DNA from: Babesia bovis T2Bo
Lineage: Eukaryota; Apicomplexa; Aconoidasida; Piroplasmida; Babesiidae
NCBI RefSeq assembly: GCF_000165395.2
Contig: NC_010574.1
Location: forward strand, 1 to 64,000
DNA length: 64,000 nt
Reading direction: 5' to 3'
Under the pieces are notes generated by a model. That model did no database searches, was not told the DNA's origin, and saw nothing but the letters and a program-made list of their open reading frames with translations. This document shows, in pieces, positions 43,909-55,120 of the stretch. The position numbers and the translations under genes were made by a program. Each line of letters starts with the position of its first letter. The first letter of the stretch is position 1.

Positions 43909-46900
43909 ATGTTATTCTGCCTTGGGGCACCGGAGGTGTTCCATTTACCTTGCTTGGAGTCAAAAGGCAATGGATACTCTGTAAATGACACTAGTGAGAC
44001 GAGGTATCCACATACGGATGCAGGTGCTGCATCCGTTACTAACGAGGATTCGATAATAAATGTCTCAACAAGTCACTGTGGCAAATATTTATTTGTGTTA
44101 TCACAATATGCATTTTACATTTACAGTGCTATTAGTCCGAACTTTTGTATCGGTCGTTTAGTATTGACTGTCAATCTTCGAAAGAAATACGAACGTTTTC
44201 GAGACTTGGCTTTAATTCCAGGATTACCATGGGTTTGCATCCTTCTAAATAAACGTGACAAGGTGCTTGTTATATCATATGAAAAATGTGGGTTGGGAGC
44301 ATTATATGATCGTTCCGTTCAAAGCAACTCTTCCAGCTATAAGACGGGCAATGATGGTAGGAACCGGGTGCAAAGTGCATATGCAGAGAACACTCCATTA
44401 CGAATGTCTTCGAATCTCTCTTTGGGCGATCCTTTGCCTTGTACATGTATAACAAAAGACAATGGGAGTACAACAAGGTCTATTAGAGGCCGTTACGAGG
44501 AGATTGTGCCGCGTATTCAGGTGAAGGTATTATACGTACTATCAATCCCTGCCTCTGTACAATATATTACATGTGCAGAGGGACAATTTTACTTTTGGGC
44601 TTCGGATCAATTGGGCGTATATGCTACCACATGTGCTGGTGGTTTTGCTAACTATCTTTTACAACGTAGTGATGATCATGGAGAAGTTGAAATAAACTTA
44701 AATCTCCATGGTACTAATCTCATAAAGAATATGACCATAAGTGGCAATGTCACTGCGCATTTTGGTTTGTGCTACTTGTTATTGAATGAAAATTTATATC
44801 TGCAAAGGAGTGACACGGACAACGGCAAAATTTTCGTCATTGACACTGGCAATGGAAAGGGTGTTAATAGTTTAATGGACTGGATTAATATCTCTTCTAC
44901 ACTTAACGACTCTGAGGACGGACAGACTGAATCAGATGCATTCGACACAAATCCCATAAGTGCAGATTCCTTGCTCACTGATATTGAGAGTTCCGTTGCG
45001 CCTGAGTTATGTGATTTGGAAGACGTGTTGGATTGTTTAATTCCTCGGCGTATCATAATGAATCAAGAAATGAACTACTGCTTGGTTGTCACAGAGTCTG
45101 GTGGGCTTTTGTCCCTTTATCTAAAAAATAACGGTACGGATTGCATTGGACTCCTGATATATAGTTCTGGAATTAACCATATCGCAGCCGAAGGAAATAG
45201 CATTGTGATCTCGACGAGCAGCACTCTGATTTTTGGTTTATGGCAAAAAGGCGCCCTAAGTGTGCTTTGGTCATATAATGTTGATAACATTCGTAGCATT
45301 GCAATTTGCAATAGGACAATAGCGGTCTTTTACAATCAAGAAGGGCTATATTGCTTTAATAGTCGGGGTAACGTTATGCTGTACCGAAGGAGTAAGGTTG
45401 AGTTGTCGCAAGAAATGTCTGCTTGTTTTGCTGTCCGGGGACTATCGCTAATTGCAACTGAAGGTTTAACTTTCATCAAATACAACTTGTACCGGGAGAA
45501 TCTCAGTTTTATGCATTGCTCAACTCCGCATAGGTCAACTGTTGCTTTCACGGGAGAGCATAACTTACTTACATTTCAGACATATATGTTGGATTGTACC
45601 TTTGGAATTCCTAGTAAATTCTACGCTGAAGACAGAAACTGGCATTCTTACGATAACAGTGATCTCATTGGTGATCTAGATTGCACTTTACATACCATTC
45701 AGTATGGTTGCCTGGAGCCCCAAAGCGGTAGGTGGCCCGTTTTAAATGCAGTACCAAGTCCATCTGGAGATTCCATATTGTGTGCGACAGATTATATGCT
45801 ATCTATAGTGAACCGAAGTTGGAAGTGGTTTGGCCATGGTTTGGGTAACAATGCAGGTATGGGTTGGCTAAATAACGACGTATGCTTTGTGTTTATTACC
45901 TTACCTGTTCATTCATTACAATCAAGTGGAACTTCTGATGTTTTGCATTCATCTTTAAGCGATTTGGTAGATTTTGGTGGCATAGAATCCTCATATTGTT
46001 ATTTTTTCCATATTGATGATCTAAACTCCCAACTGGAGATAATCCCATTGAAAGCAAAACCTTTATGCTCCACCGTGTACAAGGAAGTGCTTTATATTGC
46101 TGATTCCATTGGCAATATTACTGGATATCAGTTGGTCAGAGTGGAGGGAAGTTGGAAGTTTGACCAGGTGTCTCACCTAAAGCACACTATGCTTGAATCC
46201 ATCATTATTGAGGAAATTTACTATTTGAACGACAACCTGTTTGCTATTCTTGACAATATGGGTGGTTTATACCGTTTGACTCCGTCTGACACGACCAAAA
46301 TCATGGATGATTGCAGTTCCATAATAACCACTGTTCACGAGTGTGACACTGAGCCTGTGCTACTACTGTGTAGTAACCGATCTGGCGAGAAGCCTGTTAT
46401 CGTAACTTCATTAGGCAATTCAGTTTTAGATGTTAACATATCTTGTAAGGCTTTGGTTGACCAAGGTATAGTGTCCTATTTGTTCAATATCCTTGATTCG
46501 GACGACAAAGTACAGAAGCTACGTATTGCTAAAACTCCACTACCTGTTGGCGACTTATCTGAGACTAAACGCAGACCGTTTACTCTTGACATATTTGATA
46601 AGATGCTGTCAAATGTCACCCACATGGGTGACGAATCTATGGCTACGTTCATGCGGCAATATACACAGTTGCCTTTTGATATGCAGCAGCGCCTGGTTGC
46701 CAGACACTCCAGGCGGCATTATGCCGTGAATGACATAAATAAAGTAACTGGTTTGTTCGAATGCGACTTGGAGGGTGTTTTCAACAGTTTGTTTGCTGCC
46801 AATAGAACATCAGAAGCGAGCTACATGCTACTAGGCCTGCAATCTATTCTTGGGCCTAAGGAAGTGCGTAGTAGTTACAACACACGTTTGATGCACATGG

Positions 46901-47625
46901 TAGCAACTGTATTATCTGTGGAAAAGACGCGAGATGATTTCGTTAGGCTTTTTGAATCTCTTCTTCGGTTTCACAACATGGTGGAGCCAGGCTGTGGGTT
47001 TGACGTTAAACATCTAGTTTTGACTATGTTCAAGGAGAACAACTTTGTGGGCATGTACAAACTCTTCCAGCATCTCTATGTTGAGCCGATCTCCTTGATG
47101 GAACCCATGAGATCACAACTGTTGCATTGGTATATCTGGTTAATTTGTGGTTCTGACTCATGTCAATATACTTGTGATCGCATAGAAAAGCATCGTCCTA
47201 CGGATTCGGAGACATCAGTTGGCGACGTCGCCTTCAATGTTGAGCTTCATTGCATAATAATCGCACTGCGTATGCAACTATCTTCGTGTTTACGGCCTGA
47301 GCCTTTCGCTATGACCGGGAATCGGTGCTATGCTATGAGAATGACACAGGGCTTGAATAGCCAAGTTGCACCTTGTATGGGCATTACTATGTGCAGCTAT
47401 TTTTACGACATATTTATTGGACAACGTCTGTTTGTTCCTGCAGCAGCTATTGCCATTGCATGTGGCGATTTTCTTGCCTTATCACGCATAATTCTCATGG
47501 ACAGCAGCGTTGAAGAGGCTGTTCGGAGCATCCTATCTGGCGAATCGACTTGTGATAATTGTGTTGGGAAACGTGAGTTCGTCAAGCACTGTTTGGTGAA
47601 TACACAGAAGGCGTTTTGTTTTTAG
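43909..47625 (+). CDS. RIC1: RIC1-like protein (RAB6 exchange-factor subunit)
   Basis: A 1238-residue single-exon protein. The opening MLFCLGAPEVFHLP followed by a beta-propeller-like repeat region matches the start of fungal and animal RIC1 (which open with a short motif ending in G-P/A-x-x-hydrophobic). Residues about 1-880 are beta-rich with many short hydrophobic strands, consistent with WD-type blades but without clear WD dipeptides. Near residues 940-1000, FECDLEGVFNSLFAANRTSEASYMLL resembles the conserved alpha-helical RIC1 domain. RIC1 with RGP1 activates RAB6 at the Golgi, needed for retrograde traffic. No RGP1 is visible here. A different large propeller protein (for example of the CORVET/HOPS group) remains possible. 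The stop codon overlaps the stop of VPS4 on the other strand. Confidence 0.55.
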   Translation: MLFCLGAPEVFHLPCLESKGNGYSVNDTSETRYPHTDAGAASVTNEDSIINVSTSHCGKYLFVLSQYAFYIYSAISPNFCIGRLVLTVNLRKKYERFRDLALIPGLPWVCILLNKRDKVLVISYEKCGLGALYDRSVQSNSSSYKTGNDGRNRVQSAYAENTPLRMSSNLSLGDPLPCTCITKDNGSTTRSIRGRYEEIVPRIQVKVLYVLSIPASVQYITCAEGQFYFWASDQLGVYATTCAGGFANYLLQRSDDHGEVEINLNLHGTNLIKNMTISGNVTAHFGLCYLLLNENLYLQRSDTDNGKIFVIDTGNGKGVNSLMDWINISSTLNDSEDGQTESDAFDTNPISADSLLTDIESSVAPELCDLEDVLDCLIPRRIIMNQEMNYCLVVTESGGLLSLYLKNNGTDCIGLLIYSSGINHIAAEGNSIVISTSSTLIFGLWQKGALSVLWSYNVDNIRSIAICNRTIAVFYNQEGLYCFNSRGNVMLYRRSKVELSQEMSACFAVRGLSLIATEGLTFIKYNLYRENLSFMHCSTPHRSTVAFTGEHNLLTFQTYMLDCTFGIPSKFYAEDRNWHSYDNSDLIGDLDCTLHTIQYGCLEPQSGRWPVLNAVPSPSGDSILCATDYMLSIVNRSWKWFGHGLGNNAGMGWLNNDVCFVFITLPVHSLQSSGTSDVLHSSLSDLVDFGGIESSYCYFFHIDDLNSQLEIIPLKAKPLCSTVYKEVLYIADSIGNITGYQLVRVEGSWKFDQVSHLKHTMLESIIIEEIYYLNDNLFAILDNMGGLYRLTPSDTTKIMDDCSSIITTVHECDTEPVLLLCSNRSGEKPVIVTSLGNSVLDVNISCKALVDQGIVSYLFNILDSDDKVQKLRIAKTPLPVGDLSETKRRPFTLDIFDKMLSNVTHMGDESMATFMRQYTQLPFDMQQRLVARHSRRHYAVNDINKVTGLFECDLEGVFNSLFAANRTSEASYMLLGLQSILGPKEVRSSYNTRLMHMVATVLSVEKTRDDFVRLFESLLRFHNMVEPGCGFDVKHLVLTMFKENNFVGMYKLFQHLYVEPISLMEPMRSQLLHWYIWLICGSDSCQYTCDRIEKHRPTDSETSVGDVAFNVELHCIIIALRMQLSSCLRPEPFAMTGNRCYAMRMTQGLNSQVAPCMGITMCSYFYDIFIGQRLFVPAAAIAIACGDFLALSRIILMDSSVEEAVRSILSGESTCDNCVGKREFVKHCLVNTQKAFCF

Positions 47626-49026
47626 CTACCTTGTTGCCCATACTTTTCTGTCCATTCTATGTAAGAATGGAGACCTCCGGGAGCCACCGACGGCTTGGCT
47701 CGTGACAGAATAGACATAAAATCATCCTGTAAGCTATATTGGTTGACCTATAAAAACATGCCTTAGTTAGCGGTGGCAATGCCAGTTTATTAGGTTCAAT
47801 AGACATTACATTGCATTTGCGCTTGGATTTATCTGTATCATCTACAGCGATATGCATCAGCTGGTTATTCACACAAACCTGCTGCGCATGGTGTATAGAA
47901 CTCCTCTCCATTGCGTATTACTTTTTTGAAGAAGGACGCATCTCGGCATTTTCGCAATGGTTGCATCCTCGCATCTCTAACTACTACGTTGACATCAGAC
48001 CCACTGTACCTAATGGAATATATATTTATGCGTATTATACATTACCCTTCAGTGCATTGTGCCAATTCATCTAGGTCATCACTCGTGAGTTCATGTTCAC
48101 AACTTTTCAGCGACAGCTCCAGGAGCTGCCTCCTGGCCTGCAAATCAGGCAGTGGGATGTATATACGCCGATCAAACCTTAATATTATGTTTGTACTATC
48201 GATTAATCTACCTTCGTATGATGGCTGAGTCCAGTGCCCACGGGAGGTTAGTCGCTGCTAATACCAATACGCCGTCACTGTCTTCAGATACACCTTGCAT
48301 TTGCACTAAGAATTCCGTTTTCACCCTGCGTCCACATTCACTATCACTTTCACTACGTGAGCTACAAAGCGAATCGATTTCATCGATAAATATCACACAG
48401 GGTGCTCGTTCTCTGGCCGCCTGGAAGAGTGACTTCACAAACTTCTCACTTTCTCCTAGCCACTTGCTCAATACATCTGATGATGATATTGCGATAAATG
48501 ATGCATCTAGTTCTGTTGCGCAAGCCTTGGCTAGATAAGTTTTACCGGTTCCCGGAGGCCCATAGAGAAGGATGCCTCTCCATGGTTTCAATGAGCCAGT
48601 AAACAAATTGGGGAAACGCATTGGGAAAACCACAGCCTCTTGTAATGATTGCTTTGCTGTTTCTAACCCTGCAATGTCTGACCACTTGACATGAGGGCGT
48701 TTAACCTCTAGGAGTGCCTCTAGCTGTTCGGATATTCCTGTAGATTGGGAGTCATCGGTACCAACACATGGTGCTTTTGTTTCATTTAGCGCATTACCAG
48801 CCTTTAGCATCTGCTTCAATGCTTCTGCACGTTCCACGTACTCTCGCATTTTTGCATAGAAGCGATCCTGTAGCACTGGATTTTGTTGGTACTTACAGAC
48901 AATGGTCCATTGATCCAATGCTCGTAGGTAGCGGTCGAATGCCTCACTATAACGTCCCGCTTTATCCAATTCAATTGCTTCTTGTGATAGGGTCACTGCC
49001 CGTTGCTGGCGTTCATCGTCATTCAT
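47622..49026 (-). CDS. VPS4: VPS4, AAA ATPase of the ESCRT machinery
   Basis: Exons read right to left: 48212-49026, 48046-48177, 47879-48009, 47762-47841, 47622-47726, giving 420 residues (family 430-440). Domains: an MIT domain (about 1-75, with the ELDKAGRYSEAFDRYLRAL helix), a linker, and an AAA core with Walker A GPPGTGKT, pore loop SKWLGESEKFVKSLF, Walker B VIFIDEID, and arginine-finger motif RRFDRR across the exon 1/2 junction. The C-terminal beta domain/helix is SIEPNKLALPP then DDFMSILSRAKPSV. VPS4 disassembles ESCRT-III polymers in multivesicular body formation and membrane abscission. The last intron (47727-47761) starts with GC instead of GT. The start ATG overlaps the stop codon of the upstream PHAX gene (ATGA), and its stop overlaps that of RIC1. 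Confidence 0.92.
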
Positions 49027-49545
49027 GTCGTTTGTTCGTCTTTGTCTTTACTTGTGTCAGTTTTATGTTCGATTTTACGTGTTCTTTTCCTGGCACGTTG
49101 TCTCTTCGTTTGTTCACTCCATATGAATTTAATCTCTGGCTTTGTGCATCTGGATTTCAAGATGTTTAAGAAGACTCCCCCTGGAGAACGGCGTTCACCG
49201 TCGGATCGTCTTTGACCTCCTCCTGCTAATGCCACCTGTATATGTTGTGAAATCACGTTTATTATGTCTAACCAGTGTATCATCCAACACTTGTTCGCAA
49301 AATTTTACACCCTTTCGGTGTACTACTCGTTCTATCAACTTAACGTTTGACTCGTTAAGGGATGTACATATTCTGCATATAAGGTCAATTTCATCGCATT
49401 GTAGCAATCCTGTAAGCTCTAATGATTTGACTGCGCGTATTCGGAATTGCTCAATTTGCTCATCAGTCGAAAACATGACGTCAGTAACTGTTGTGAGACA
49501 CCACTTTCTGCAAGGTGTAACGTCGCTGAACACTCCAATATTCAA
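49023..49545 (-). CDS. PHAX: PHAX-like RNA export adapter (RNA_GG_bind domain)
   Basis: Exons 49273-49545 and 49023-49235 (37-nt intron) encode 161 residues. The middle holds the RNA_GG_bind signature: a helical segment ending CEQVLDDTL, then VALAGGGQRR...ERRSPGGVFLNILK, which matches the GG-x-RRTPGGVFL motif of PHAX. The C-terminal 45 residues are very basic (TKRQRARKRTRK). PHAX binds capped snRNA and export factors and carries U snRNAs out of the nucleus. This version is less than half the length of animal PHAX and lacks most of its N-terminal region. The intron must be removed to bring the motif into the same frame as the helical part. The stop codon overlaps the VPS4 start codon. The 5' ends of this gene and of PPIL3 (plus strand, ATG at 49549) are only 3 bases apart. 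Confidence 0.75.
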
Positions 49546-49548
49546 ATA

Positions 49549-50257
49549 ATGGCCTTGACGCTACACACATCACACGGGGATATAAAGTTAGAGTTGTTTT
49601 GCCGCGAGGCTCCCAAAACTTGCCGAGTTTGTATTGCTTATGTTATAGACATGCTCTGCAGAATTTTCTTGCTCTCTGTGCCTCTGACTTTTACAATGGA
49701 CTGACCTTCCATAGGTATTTTAGTTTCATAGGGTCCAGTAACAACTTTTCACAGGAATATTAAGGGTTTTTTGATTCAGGGAGGTGATCCTTCTGGTACT
49801 GGGAAGGGTGGTGAGAGCATATATGGCGGATTGTTTGAGGATGAGATAGTTGGTCATCTGAAGGTAATCACTTTATTCTATAATGCACTGTATTCAGCAT
49901 GATAAACGGGGAGTGGTTTCGATGGCTAACCTGAGCAAACCAAACACCAACGGCTCGCAATTTTTTATTACATATGCCAAGCAACCTCAGCTCAATGGAG
50001 TCTGCACCGTTTTTGGCCGGTTAGTACCATAAGAGTATTATTCATCTGTTTACAGGGTCATTGACGGTATGGACGCTTTAGATAGAATGGAGAAAGGTAT
50101 GTTTTTTTTCATTCGTCAATATGTGAATACAGAACCCGTTGGCAAAAAGTATAAACCGGAAAACCCTATAACTATTGATAGTGTGACTATACATGCCAAT
50201 CCTATAGCTGAGAATGACTGTGAAGACATTCAAAAAGAGGTTAGCGAATCATCATAA
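49549..50257 (+). CDS. PPIL3: Cyclophilin, PPIL3 type
   Basis: Six exons (49549-49626, 49662-49714, 49755-49863, 49898-50019, 50056-50096, 50133-50257) with five introns of 34-40 nt encode 175 residues. The sequence follows human PPIL3 from end to end: [18 protein letters not shown] at the start, [55 protein letters not shown] and [15 protein letters not shown]. The peptidyl-prolyl isomerase active-site strand [15 protein letters not shown] and the QFFIT element are present. PPIL3 is a spliceosome-associated cyclophilin in the nucleus. A short acidic extension ([15 protein letters not shown]) is added at the C-terminus. Divergent from PHAX with almost no space between the start codons. Confidence 0.95.
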
Positions 50258-50676
50258 CGGTGATTGCTACCCTGCGTCTGATCTAACATCGAATCCCACG
50301 TTGTTCAATTTTACTACTCTATCGCGTATAAAAGTAGATAAATGACCATACAGTTTGATTGCATTTTCTGTGTCGCGCATTAGCTGGATAATGGAATCGA
50401 TTAAAAATCTTGACACCAATATGCCTCGTGTCGGTAGCTACATATTCATGATATCTCCCTGTACATCATTTTGATGGCAAGCCTAAATGTTCCATGGACA
50501 CACATAGTATATGAGTCGCAATAAATGATATTCGGTTTGTCTGATGATGAGCATTGCTCGACGTATCCCATCATTCATGCTATAGATTCCCCAACGTCTG
50601 TGTTATCTATCATTCTTTTCATATAATTTATACATACTTATAGTGTGGTAATTTGATGTTTCGTTAGGGTAGGTAG
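50258..50676. other. Intergenic, no gene seen
   Basis: About 420 bases between convergent genes (PPIL3 and SEC12); presumably 3' flanks. Confidence 0.4.
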
Positions 50677-52359
50677 TTATTGTTGCCTATATCTTAATAC
50701 GTATATCAGGTAGGCGATGATGGGTATGACTATCGTGAGTATTGTCATTATATAGCTTGTTTGGAAGCTTTTGATGACGACATAGAAATCCGCTCCGCTG
50801 GATACAAGCTTATCCCCCAGGAATGCTAGGTCGGTGACGGGTAGTTGGTGCCTTTGTTCGTAAACAAGACACTGTAGTGATCTAACATCATAGACACCCA
50901 CATCTCCCGTGCCGAACCCGAGTGCGAAGTTAATTTCATCTCCGCTTAAACACATGGCACTACAAGGATTCTGCCCCAATGAGCTGCTCTTGACCATGAC
51001 TGCCTTGTTGACCTCTGCGGTGAATCTCCACATCGCTACTAGAGATTCGCAGGGGCGTTTTGCATTCCACTCTATGGTAAGAAACTGATAGAATCCATTT
51101 TGACAATTGCTATTGATGAACCTTGCAAACTTAAAAAACATCGAGCTTTTTTGTATGAAGAGAATCTTGCTTGGGTCGACTTGATAAATTACCATTTTAT
51201 CTTGTGATACAGAAATGGCAATTTTGCCGTCATGGCAAATATCACAATCAGTAACTTCCTTTTCATGACATTTGTATTCAGCTACTTTAATTGCTACATT
51301 TTGATGGTCATTTGTTTCATGACGGGAACAATGTGCGTTAGAGTCGGTGTGGCGATCTGCTTGTGCTTCGCTGACACGGTCGTTCACAGGATTATGTTCG
51401 TCCTTAGCTTCTGTGACTTCAGAGTTTTTGTAGCCACGTTTTGAAGCATTCTTTTTTGCTTGTTTACCTTGCTTTCTTTTAGTATTTCCACCCAACGAAC
51501 CCTTCATTGGCAACTGCGGTTGCCGATTTTTTGTATCATCCTTTTTACGTTCGTTGCGTAGCGAATCACCTTGCTTTGAGCTACCGGAATTATCTATATT
51601 CCCCGATTGTTTTGCATTGTTTCCTGCGATGTCACTTTCGGCTTGTCTGCCACCAGACATGGCAGCTGGTGTGCGTTTTTTCTTGAAGTTTCTCACCGTT
51701 AATGGCAGCAGTCTATTATCCACCTGAGTCAAGTCGTCTGTATGCGCATACGTGTCCATATGTGCTTGGGAGGTACCAGTAGCGTCAGTTAAGTTGTTCT
51801 CCAGTTCGTCCATCATGGCCATGAAACGATTGGACAGTTGCCACATACAGACTGTTCCATCCGTATTACCTGTAATGAAGATCTTCTTGCCACGACAAAA
51901 ACGTGCCACAGTTTGTTGTGGTTCAATTTTTGTCGTTGCTATGAGTACTCTTCCATATACGTGTACGCCGTTACTTGGTCGGTATGAAAAGAACACTGTT
52001 CCATTGCTAACGGAGCCCATCCATAGATTGTGCTGTGACATTTTATTCTACCACGTAAATACAACTTGCCACATCTATGAACTCCACTGAATCCAACACG
52101 CCTACTTGATCTACGAGGCTCCCTTTCTGGAACAGTTCAGCTCTTCTTCCGAGATCCGATATGGTATAAAATTCCTATTAGAAATCATCACCCTTTGTAT
52201 TTATACCTACCACACGGTCACTAATTCCATACTCTTCGCCACCTCCTCCTCCGGAAGTAACCAAATATTGTCCATCCGTGGCAAGCTGTATGGATAGGAA
52301 GAGAAACAAACTGTACTTACCGCATAGACTGGGTACTCAAGTAGTTTTACTGTTCCCAT
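50677..52359 (-). CDS. SEC12: SEC12/PREB, SAR1 guanine nucleotide exchange factor
   Basis: Exons read right to left: 52321-52359, 52211-52285, 52073-52174, 50677-52032, encoding 523 residues. The N-terminus has LATDGQYLVTSGGGGGEEYGI, the glycine-rich loop of the SEC12/PREB propeller that binds potassium and SAR1. A WD-like region contains GNTDGTVCMW. A polar, lysine/asparagine-rich insert (about residues 190-280) follows. Then further blades end with LQCLVYEQRHQLPVTDLAFL, which matches the PREB segment SLQCLYYV...VTDVAFL. A C-terminal membrane anchor (about 495-515) gives the expected tail-in topology in the ER membrane. It activates SAR1 to start COPII coat assembly. The in-frame ATG at 52041 is not the start: splicing from the upstream exons removes it and restores the glycine-rich loop. 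Divergent from STT3. Confidence 0.85.
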
Positions 52360-52865
52360 TGTGAATATTCTTGTATTTCACATGCAATTTGTGCTCTTGT
52401 TACTCGAATCCCACTAGTCGTTATGATTTAGGATGCACATTTACACAATACAAGTAAACCTTACACAAGAGACCCTTAGTAGTACATTTCATTGCTCAAG
52501 TGTTGTTAAATAATACACATGTTTTAATATTGTAATCCAGATTGCACATCTGTTCAAACCCCGTAAATTGTGCATACGCTTACCCTCTGACCCATCGAGC
52601 CTGCGGAATCTCTCGCCCTAGTTCCTATGTGCAATACGAATATATTAACATAAGGAAGTATAAAATGTAATATTGATCGGATATTACTTGTATACAGCAA
52701 TAAATGCTGTATACAACGTGTTGTATAGCTCTAACTCACTGCGGTGTCTACTTATACTAGGTGAAACATTGTATAGTTAGTATTTATTTGCTTATGCGTT
52801 CATATGGCTTAAATGATATACACTGTATCACACATAGTGATGGATCATATTTGTTCCATATTGTT
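52360..52865. promoter_or_regulatory. Shared upstream region of SEC12 and STT3
   Basis: 506 bases between the two start codons. A short island around 52580-52625 has distinctly higher G+C than the rest (GAGCCTGCGG, CTCTCGCCCTAG). No tRNA or other RNA fold was recognised in it. Confidence 0.4.
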
Positions 52866-55120
52866 ATGGATAAGGCACATAGCTACAAAGGTGGCCTTCC
52901 CTGGGACGTAGGCTCCCGGACGATCCTAGCCCTAATAGCATTACATGGTTTTATTATTCGCACATTTTCTGTCGTTAAGAATGGAATTATATTATATGAC
53001 TATGATTCCTATTTCAACTATCGTTGCACGGAGTACATCGTTAAGCACGGTATTCGGCAATTCCTTCAATATGTTGACTACGGTATGGAACATCCGATGA
53101 AGTTTATTGTCTATAGGCAGTTGGTACCCACATGGACGGCATGTCGGCAGAACGGTGTACTATGGCCTAATGTTTCTTACATACGGAATATATGTTTTCC
53201 TGAGATATATTGGTTTTGACCCTGACCTCAAGACCATTTGCGTGCTGCTTCCTCCTGCATTTAGCGTCGTCAGTGTTTTTGCAATATATTTTTTTGCATA
53301 TAATTTGTCCGGAAGTGACAATGCAGCCGTAGCAAGTTCGTTTTTCATAACTACAATGCCCGCAATGCTATCTCGCACTTCTGCAGGTGAGAAATATATA
53401 TTGGTCAAATACACAGACAGGGATTTATGACTATGAGGCAATAGCCATTAGTTTAGTTGTTTTCGCATGTGATACATGGCTGCGTGCTGTACGTACCGGG
53501 AAGCTATTGTGGTCTCTTGTTAGTGCCATACTCACGTTTCTGCTGGCATCGTCTTGGGGTGGTTACATATTCATCATCAATGCAATTGCGTGTTTCACTG
53601 TGGGCGCTATACTTTTAGATTTTGATTTTAAGAACGCTATTATGGTGTATCTCGTCTACTACACTCTCACATTGCCATTGTGCTTCTCTATTCCAGTTGT
53701 ATCGCATTCCATCATTGGCTCCTTAGAGATGAAAGGTCCTCATGTGGTATTCGCCCTTTGTCTGATGCGTCTGGCATGGCATAACCTAGCACGTAATAGG
53801 TCTAAGAAAGAATTACTACGTTTTTCACCGTTCAGGACTCTATCAGATAAGTTGCATTCTCATGATGAAACGTCAGCCCCTTGTGGTTGCCAAAACGGCG
53901 TTGCTGCTAATATTCTTTGTTTAATAGACTATACTATGGCATTGTCCCTCTTTTTAGCGTGTATGTGGGTGATTTTGCTAGGGAAATTCACCAAGGGCAA
54001 ATCACCTCTCATGGGCCGTCTCCAAACTTTGATAAATCCATATAAGATGGATGGTAGTAATCCCTTAGTGGCATCTATTTCTGAGCACCAACCGACAAAA
54101 TGGTAGGCTGTTTAGAACCAGAACTTATAACGCGTAGGTTTGACTTCGTATCTGACTTTTGGGTAGCCTTGTTGTTCGTACCTATTGGCATCTATGTATG
54201 TGTGATGTACAAATTGGACATTGGTTCTATGGCTTTGTTGATCTACGGGATTATCACTGCATACTTCACTAGTGCCATGATACGCTTGGAAGTTTTGTTC
54301 GCTCCGGGTGTTGCCATTCTTAGTGGTCTCGGTATGAGTTTCGTAATAGAAAGGCTATCAAGAGATCGAAGAGTATGTCTCTTTTTTTGCTAACAAAAAT
54401 GTTCAGAAAATGTTAATGCGTGTAGTTGCGTTGTCTTTTGTAGGCGTACTTATGGTATCGCACATATTCCATGTTACATGGATGGCTTCTAACGTCTATT
54501 CTCAACCTAGCATTCTACCATCCTGGAATGACCCTAAGCGCGGCCACATAAGCAAGGACGACTTTCGTGATGCTTACACATGGATACGCTATAACACCAG
54601 CACCGACTCCGTCATATTGGCATGGTGGGACTATGGATATGAATTGCGGCAGATGACCGATCGTGCTGTGGTTACGGACAACAACACGTCAGATTACTTA
54701 CAAATTGCAATTACCGGTATGGTAGGCACACAGGCAGAGCGTTAATGTTGGCCATAGGTATTTAGTTCTGACGAAGCGGAGGCATACAAGATGTTACGCG
54801 CTTTAAATGTTGATTATGTAATGGTTGTCTACGGCGGCCTTGTGCGGTATCCGATGGACGACCTCTCCAAGTTTAGATGGATGATCAAGATAGCTTCCAC
54901 TCAATTCCCACAAGTACACGAGTCGTTTTTTAAACAGAAAAACAGGCACGGCAATTGGGAACACAGTCTTTTGTACAAGCTATGCCACCACGGGCTACAT
55001 AACAGCGATGAGACCCTATCTGACCAAACACCCGTGAACCTTAAGCATTTTACGGAAGTATTCAGCTCTGGAAACTGTTTGGTTAGAATCTACCGTGTTG
55101 GCGGTGTGGGTGACGTCTGA
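52866..55120 (+). CDS. STT3: STT3, catalytic subunit of oligosaccharyltransferase
   Basis: Six exons (52866-53082, 53117-53386, 53421-54102, 54138-54372, 54407-54721, 54758-55120), introns 34-36 nt, encode 693 residues, the usual family length. Key motifs: the first luminal acidic loop YDYDSYFNYR, SWYPHGR spanning the exon 1/2 junction, a long polytopic region (about 11-13 spans), SEHQPTKW in the external loop across the exon 3/4 junction, and the peptide-binding WWDYG motif (WAWWDYGYELRQM form) in the C-terminal luminal domain. STT3 transfers the lipid-linked glycan onto asparagine in the ER. Piroplasms have very short glycan donors but retain the transferase. The start is the ATG at 52866; upstream codons in the same frame (to 52761) contain no conserved sequence. 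All phases close. Confidence 0.93.

Noticed and set aside
52039..52041. ATG at 52041 as the start of SEC12
   Set aside because: It lies inside the third intron; splicing from three upstream exons restores the glycine-rich N-terminal loop of the family.
52540..52630. Possible tRNA-like B-box (GTTCAAACCCC) and GC island between SEC12 and STT3
   Set aside because: No matching A-box at the right distance and no acceptor stem could be paired; kept only as a note in the promoter entry.
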